From Fimbriimonas ginsengisoli Gsoil 348 (GTDB lineage Bacteria; Armatimonadota; Fimbriimonadia; Fimbriimonadales; Fimbriimonadaceae), in assembly GCA_945881865.1 (NCBI GenBank), contig CAMCVK010000001.1:457038-521037 (forward strand): 64,000 bases of DNA, given 5' to 3'. Shown in pieces: positions 60,701 through 64,000 of the stretch. The position numbers and the translations under genes are program-made. The notes under the pieces were generated by a model. That model saw only the letters and a program-made list of their open reading frames with translations, was not told the DNA's origin and searched no databases. Every line of letters starts with the position of its first letter. Within the stretch, counting starts at the first letter, position 1.

Positions 60701-62444
60701 TCGGTCCGTTCGGCGCATACATCAAAAGGTCGTAACCGCCGGAATTATCAGCGATCGGCACGAGACCGATCGTTCCGCCAGCGGTGAACTCCGGCAAGAA
60801 AACATCGGAGCCGGTGCCACCGAGAACGAATGACCGGTTCGAGACCGCCACGCGGGCTCCCACAGCCGGGTTGACCACCCATACGCGACCACGGCGGTTC
60901 GCGCCGGAAGTGATCGTGTCGGTAACGTAAACCAAACCTTCGGCTACGGTTGGGGCAAAGGGTGCAGAAGCGGACGTCGCCGCGCCGTTTGGCGGAGCTA
61001 CCTGGTAGGCCGGCTGCAAGTTTGCCGTCGGCAGCAAATAATTGTTTACGTCTCGCGGGAAGATCGGGAATGCGAAGAGTCGGCCGGTCGCATCCGTCAC
61101 CAGCACCTGGTCTTTGGGAAACGCGCCAACGGTGTTTGTTTCAACGGTTACCGGTGCCGAGATCGGCCCCGTGAGAATGCGCGATTCCCAGAGGCGGTCC
61201 GCAGACGAACCGTTACCAAAATCGGAGAGTCCATCGTCGGCGTTGCCGTCACTATCGTAGTCGCGCCCTGGCTCCAGGTCGTAGGCGACAATCCGATCTG
61301 CAAAGGACATGATCGCGACGCCCTTGTAGATGACCGGCGGGGTGCCGGAGCTCGATGGCGGGAGACTTTCCCTCGACTTAAATCTTTGGAGCAGCGGTGC
61401 CGAGACGTTCGCGGAGGTGCTGTTCAGCCGATGTGGACCGCCGCCCGACTGGCGATACTCCGAAGCCATCTGGATGAGATTCACCGCAAACTTGGCGGCA
61501 CTCTGCCCACCGGGCACAAGCGATTCGTCGTCCGCGCGGAAGGCGACATTGTTTGCGGGGGTGGCGGGCTGCGCCGGGGTCGAGCCGAGCAGCTTGGCGA
61601 TTCCGCGCGAGCTGACTACGACAAAGCCGTTCCCGATTCGGGCAAGGCCAACCGTCGCGCCACCGTTGCCGATGACAACGCTTTGGTATTGAGAAGACTC
61701 TGCGCTCAGTCCATCGTAAAGGCCACCCAAAAGACCGCCCGGCACGGCATCTAGGAAGTACTTGTTCGCGTTGAACGGTTGTTGGTTGAGAAGTCGAATA
61801 TCGCGCGGGTTAAGGCGAAACGGTCGGGTCAGGAGAGGCTGCGTCCCGAACGATGCATCACCACCGATCGAGCCGTTGCCCAGCAAAAACGCGAGCGGAA
61901 AGTTGTTGGGCGTATCGATTCCTGCGGTGATAACTCCGGTGTCGATCCACAGTACGCCGCCATGGTCCACAAACTTTCTTAGCTTGTCCCGCTCCGTGCT
62001 GTTCAACGATACGAAGAACCGGGGAGCAACGAGCAAGACGTCGTAGTTGGCCAACTGGGTGTCGGTCGTGCTGCTCAGGAAAACTTCCCAATAAGCGGCC
62101 TTACTCTTGGTCACCTGTTCGCCAGCAGCGGGGGCGGGCTGGGTCGAACCGGCCGCCGCGTTAATCTGCTGCCATCGGGTGGCGTTCGCTCCGCTCAAGA
62201 ACGACGGCGCAAACGGGTTAGCAATGTTCCAGCCACCGGGCTTGATGCGGGACGCGGAGTCCAGGTTGAACCAAGCATGGGGCGCGGCGCTGCTGGGCGG
62301 GGTACCACCGGAGAAGTCGGAGGCGAGCACCACGATTCCAGCGCGGATCGTTTGCTGTCGGGTGGAAAACGTCTCCGGACCGGCCAGTGCCGGTGATACC
62401 GCCAGGGCGGCAAGGGAGAACATCGCGAGTTTGCGCAGAAACAT
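57774..62444 (-). CDS. giant exported protein with GATase1-like and propeller-like segments
   Basis: 1556 residues; signal peptide FSLAALAVSPALA. Residues about 30-280 resemble a degenerate GATase1/DUF4159-like domain (NYDVLLVAPRFFVSLNSTERDKLRKFVDHGGVLWIDTG). The centre has PQQ-like strands (GVAIMSFADRIVAYDLEPGRDYDSDGNADDG, QVLVTDATGRLFAFP) and a long mixed beta region. About 1150-1350 look NHL-like (DSDLLVVDSGTHRISRIDKTGREVRGLD, YLIADSGNKRLIEVVDRF). Starts directly at the stop of the upstream gene with no gap, so tightly coupled. Function unknown. Confidence 0.72.
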   Translation of the reverse strand: MFLRKLAMFSLAALAVSPALAGPETFSTRQQTIRAGIVVLASDFSGGTPPSSAAPHAWFNLDSASRIKPGGWNIANPFAPSFLSGANATRWQQINAAAGSTQPAPAAGEQVTKSKAAYWEVFLSSTTDTQLANYDVLLVAPRFFVSLNSTERDKLRKFVDHGGVLWIDTGVITAGIDTPNNFPLAFLLGNGSIGGDASFGTQPLLTRPFRLNPRDIRLLNQQPFNANKYFLDAVPGGLLGGLYDGLSAESSQYQSVVIGNGGATVGLARIGNGFVVVSSRGIAKLLGSTPAQPATPANNVAFRADDESLVPGGQSAAKFAVNLIQMASEYRQSGGGPHRLNSTSANVSAPLLQRFKSRESLPPSSSGTPPVIYKGVAIMSFADRIVAYDLEPGRDYDSDGNADDGLSDFGNGSSADRLWESRILTGPISAPVTVETNTVGAFPKDQVLVTDATGRLFAFPIFPRDVNNYLLPTANLQPAYQVAPPNGAATSASAPFAPTVAEGLVYVTDTITSGANRRGRVWVVNPAVGARVAVSNRSFVLGGTGSDVFLPEFTAGGTIGLVPIADNSGGYDLLMYAPNGPTGSGSPNPNSAAGLVSIWLGSRGEKPVAYESTASGLLITTRASQQGGLPIWTPVDENTRFIPRIAITDSSGNPWSAAQMATYFSGRPQDTGGGVLLFPFRAGAPVLPDNVGIRIDYMINWAQSNAGVLPQVVRGQLNFPDTNNSRRVIGSLALSPQGSVFAIVGDGTTGGSFFGFREEGRGVFRCTIRYDLYDQHNILLNDTARTSYREVLFDNDGTNLFTPSGTPADARLRNFAFRSGPAVRNGQVFVGARATKAITIPGFGRIPSVPVGLLLAFRAEPEAAEIPVGDLGADVTILQPDIARSQDKTQPEQQSILQTGNFTYEAARGIIRIENLMSSGRGPIQSALSLSQPVIVRGSSGQDRLIEPDAIGGRWSPLLWYSAVTGLDLPLGSSQVFVGGDTVFLAGESRTLSALSQNPPPPAIPSPQAIVYAFDAEVSPNDRFLINTSLKPWLKQSTSLLVNGATLEGSPHLRWPSFIGITNSESFQVRLNQAVFGDNGSSAYGLVGGEGSLLAWGSNGLSAFSRSDVVVCDQSRLGIFEATGATLFTTDGIASLGKNGEAGAASIRPLSRPTRAYPVGDSDLLVVDSGTHRISRIDKTGREVRGLDQLIVDPGFIPTGMKTNESTRLRAPKDVAYWEDFVRRGATSIVSNQQTTEFWRHYLIADSGNKRLIEVVDRFSVDAVTGQPRDVIQIDGEPQLGVIVWRSPEPASGSAYDYNSVARQLIPGNGTAGRYVYVAGLGDSLPTRAGVGLDSGGAGGPVSTGANGGVVVFDPANPTLTTVINRVTLPDLRGTRFYDITLPGWRSATASGNTKVINQRRGGDRYLSNVSSVTTRVDATGAAPVLYIMITDANGVYEVPAPTGNAESAPATWYLPADAYTAMRRTGRFGGPAGNNPAGFRATYARRLDSGEVLIVNGYVGKRRNGTDFFGEVIQVDPDYSTTTENLGFRLTSIRYELSGITGSRGLVQPVFAERR

Positions 62445-64000
62445 TTAGTTCACATCCCCAAAGTAGGCGAAGGCGGGACTGACCGGAAGGCGCGGAAGCG
62501 GCGGGAGGACGCGACCGGCCGAGTCGGTTCGAAGAATTCGACTGTCGGTTGAAAGGTTGGCGAAGCCGTCGGTTCGGCCCGATCCGAGAACCGGGTCGTA
62601 GCTGATGACAAGGTTTGGCACGACCGGAGTCGCGTTCAAATCCGTTCCCGCCGGAACGTGCCGGGCCGGAATGTTTGCCGTGGAAGCACCTTGTCGGCCG
62701 GGAATCCAGCCCCACTTCTTGATCCACTCCGACTGCTCGGCAATGGAAGGTGGCATGTTTTCGGCAACCGCACCGTTAATTACCATTCGAATATCCATCG
62801 GCTCTCCGTAGAACGGCGCCTCCGGATTCGACCCGAAGGTCGAGAGCCGCTCGTCGTTGGCGATCGCGGTCGCTTGGGTCAGGTTCGACCCCTGCGTAGT
62901 GAGAGTTCGAACGCGGTCGAAGTAGGTGTCGCGGCGGTCGTTTGCGTTTCCGTTAAACCAGTAGCCAGGGATCACGAAGAACGAGCCTTCCTGGGCGTAG
63001 ATGAGCGCGTCAACCCGGACGTCGTGAGGGACGATGGCGGCCCGAGCCAGCAAGTAGTCGTTGGTGGGTTGGCCGTTCAGCGGGTTCGGGCGAAGGGTGA
63101 GTTCGTTCGTTCCCTGGTTGAACAGTCGGTAGTTACCCTCGGTGCCGTTCGCCGTGATCAGGTTGCCGCTGGCCGTTGCCGTCAGCGGGTTTACGAAATC
63201 GAACGCGATGGTTTCGTACTTCGGAAATCGCTGCCAGTTTTCTTGTCCCAATCCCAACACCGGAATCTTGCCCGGTCCCGGGAATGCGCCGGAGGCGGCG
63301 TTCGATCCGCCAAAGGGGAAGAGGTAGGTCGAAACGATGGTCGGCGAATCGAACAGTGCCGGGTTTACGTTCGCCGAAACGAACGCGCGATCGGCGGCTC
63401 CGTCTTCCATCGCCTGCGAAACGAGCAACTTGGTCGTCTGCTGGGCAGAAGTCACCGCATCCCGGTAGGTCATCGCAAATGGCAACCAAGCGCTTGGGTT
63501 GTAGTTGTCGGCGGCCGTGTTTGGTCCGGCAACAAACTCTGAAAGCAGACTAAGTTCGGCGTCTTGTCGAACTCGAACCGAGTTCACATCGCGACCGGCA
63601 TCAAGGCTCTGCGTGCCGGACGGCCCAAAGAACATCGTCGTGTTGACCGTGACGTAGTCGCGCGCCATCAGGGCAAGCATCGAGCGGCTCGGGCGGTTGA
63701 TTCGGTCTCCGACCGCCGTTGCGCTTTCGGGCGCGCCGTTACTCGGCGAGTACGTCGCCGTGTATTGGTTGCCGGTGATGCCCTTGGTGACGCTGCCATC
63801 CACGTAAATCGTGCCGTTCGCAACAACATTCAGCTGAATGTCGGTGGGAATGACCCCTCGGACCCGCACGTTGCCTTCGAAGTAGAGCACGCCGTTGAAT
63901 GCCGGCCCAAGCTGGTAAGTCGCCGCGTCCAGAGGTGCCTCGACGTTCGCCACACCTGCCGTGAGGGAGTTCACGAGGTGCAGTCGACCGTCGGTGCCAC
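62445..64000 (-). CDS. exported PilX/DUF4900-like protein, 5' end outside window
   Basis: 518 residues visible; the frame is open to the right edge, so an internal GTG at 63974 is not taken as start. Near the visible start: VLYFEGNVRVRGVIPTDIQLNVVANGTIYVDGSVTKG, the repeated short-strand pattern of DUF4900/PilX-like pilus accessory proteins. A further part contains SRSMLALMARDYVTVNTTMF and VRVDALIYAQEGSFFVIPGYWFNG. The missing N-terminus would show whether there is a prepilin or signal peptide. Abuts the 1556-residue gene. Confidence 0.6.
   Translation of the reverse strand, partial: GTDGRLHLVNSLTAGVANVEAPLDAATYQLGPAFNGVLYFEGNVRVRGVIPTDIQLNVVANGTIYVDGSVTKGITGNQYTATYSPSNGAPESATAVGDRINRPSRSMLALMARDYVTVNTTMFFGPSGTQSLDAGRDVNSVRVRQDAELSLLSEFVAGPNTAADNYNPSAWLPFAMTYRDAVTSAQQTTKLLVSQAMEDGAADRAFVSANVNPALFDSPTIVSTYLFPFGGSNAASGAFPGPGKIPVLGLGQENWQRFPKYETIAFDFVNPLTATASGNLITANGTEGNYRLFNQGTNELTLRPNPLNGQPTNDYLLARAAIVPHDVRVDALIYAQEGSFFVIPGYWFNGNANDRRDTYFDRVRTLTTQGSNLTQATAIANDERLSTFGSNPEAPFYGEPMDIRMVINGAVAENMPPSIAEQSEWIKKWGWIPGRQGASTANIPARHVPAGTDLNATPVVPNLVISYDPVLGSGRTDGFANLSTDSRILRTDSAGRVLPPLPRLPVSPAFAYFGDVN

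Overview
The window reads as chromosomal DNA of a GC-rich, diderm (outer-membrane) bacterium. Secretin PilQ, a Kdo-pathway sugar-phosphate isomerase and many lipobox lipoproteins support an outer membrane. A stand-alone 16S rRNA gene, a DUF1559-type prepilin, a proteasome-type Mpa/ARC ATPase and several TTG/GTG starts together suggest Armatimonadota (Fimbriimonadia-like). That placement is my inference; the 16S at 21871-23375 would settle it. No insertion sequence, prophage, CRISPR array or integrase was seen. The region looks like core and lineage-specific chromosome rather than an island.

Layout. 1-3595 (+): the end of a SecD P1-head-like protein, three related lipoproteins and a RodA/FtsW protein. 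3613-6062 (-): three tandem paralogous secreted proteins of 259 residues each. 6147-8032 (+): pabA/trpG and pyrimidine-nucleoside phosphorylase. 8022-17232 (-): a PrcB-like protein, an Mpa/ARC ATPase next to a DnaA-like ATPase, a tetraheme cytochrome with a DUF1573 partner, prfB with an intact programmed frameshift, a membrane protein, and a clostripain-like lipoprotein lacking its catalytic cysteine. 17297-21330: phosphohexomutase, J-domain/WD40 fusion, hydrolase, two tRNA-Gly genes and a receiver-only regulator. 21327-23640 (-): a degenerate Doc-like protein and a self-contained 16S unit (promoter, processing stem, 16S, stem, terminator). 23828-29937: small lipoprotein, prepilin, TolB-like exported protein, membrane-anchored spermidine-synthase-like protein. 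29969-31838 (+): a two-gene module with a perfect palindrome over its start codon, encoding a nuclease-like/winged-helix protein and an AbiEii-like nucleotidyltransferase.

31854-38855 holds two envelope proteins, rpsR, kdsD/kpsF, arginase, pdxT and a glycine-zipper protein. 38934-44500 (-) is a tightly overlapped operon transcribed aroK-aroB-small membrane protein-PASTA pseudokinase-rpe-small membrane protein-ribD. 44559-50650 (-) is the type IV pilus operon pilM-N-O-P-like-STN-pilQ, directly followed by aroK-aroB, as in gammaproteobacteria. 50816-64000 (-) holds three large exported proteins with propeller-like and golvesin-like segments. They lie just upstream of the pilus operon and are candidates for a PilY1/PilX-like pilus accessory complex.

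The strongest candidates for new biology are the palindrome-controlled module at 29969-31838, the catalytically altered enzymes (PASTA pseudokinase, Cys-to-Ser clostripain, motif-less Doc), the Mpa/ARC ATPase paired with a DnaA-like ATPase, the pilus-linked giant proteins, and a recurrent TANNNT box 6-7 nt before start codons that suggests leaderless transcription. All functional calls come from reading motifs by eye; no database search was run.
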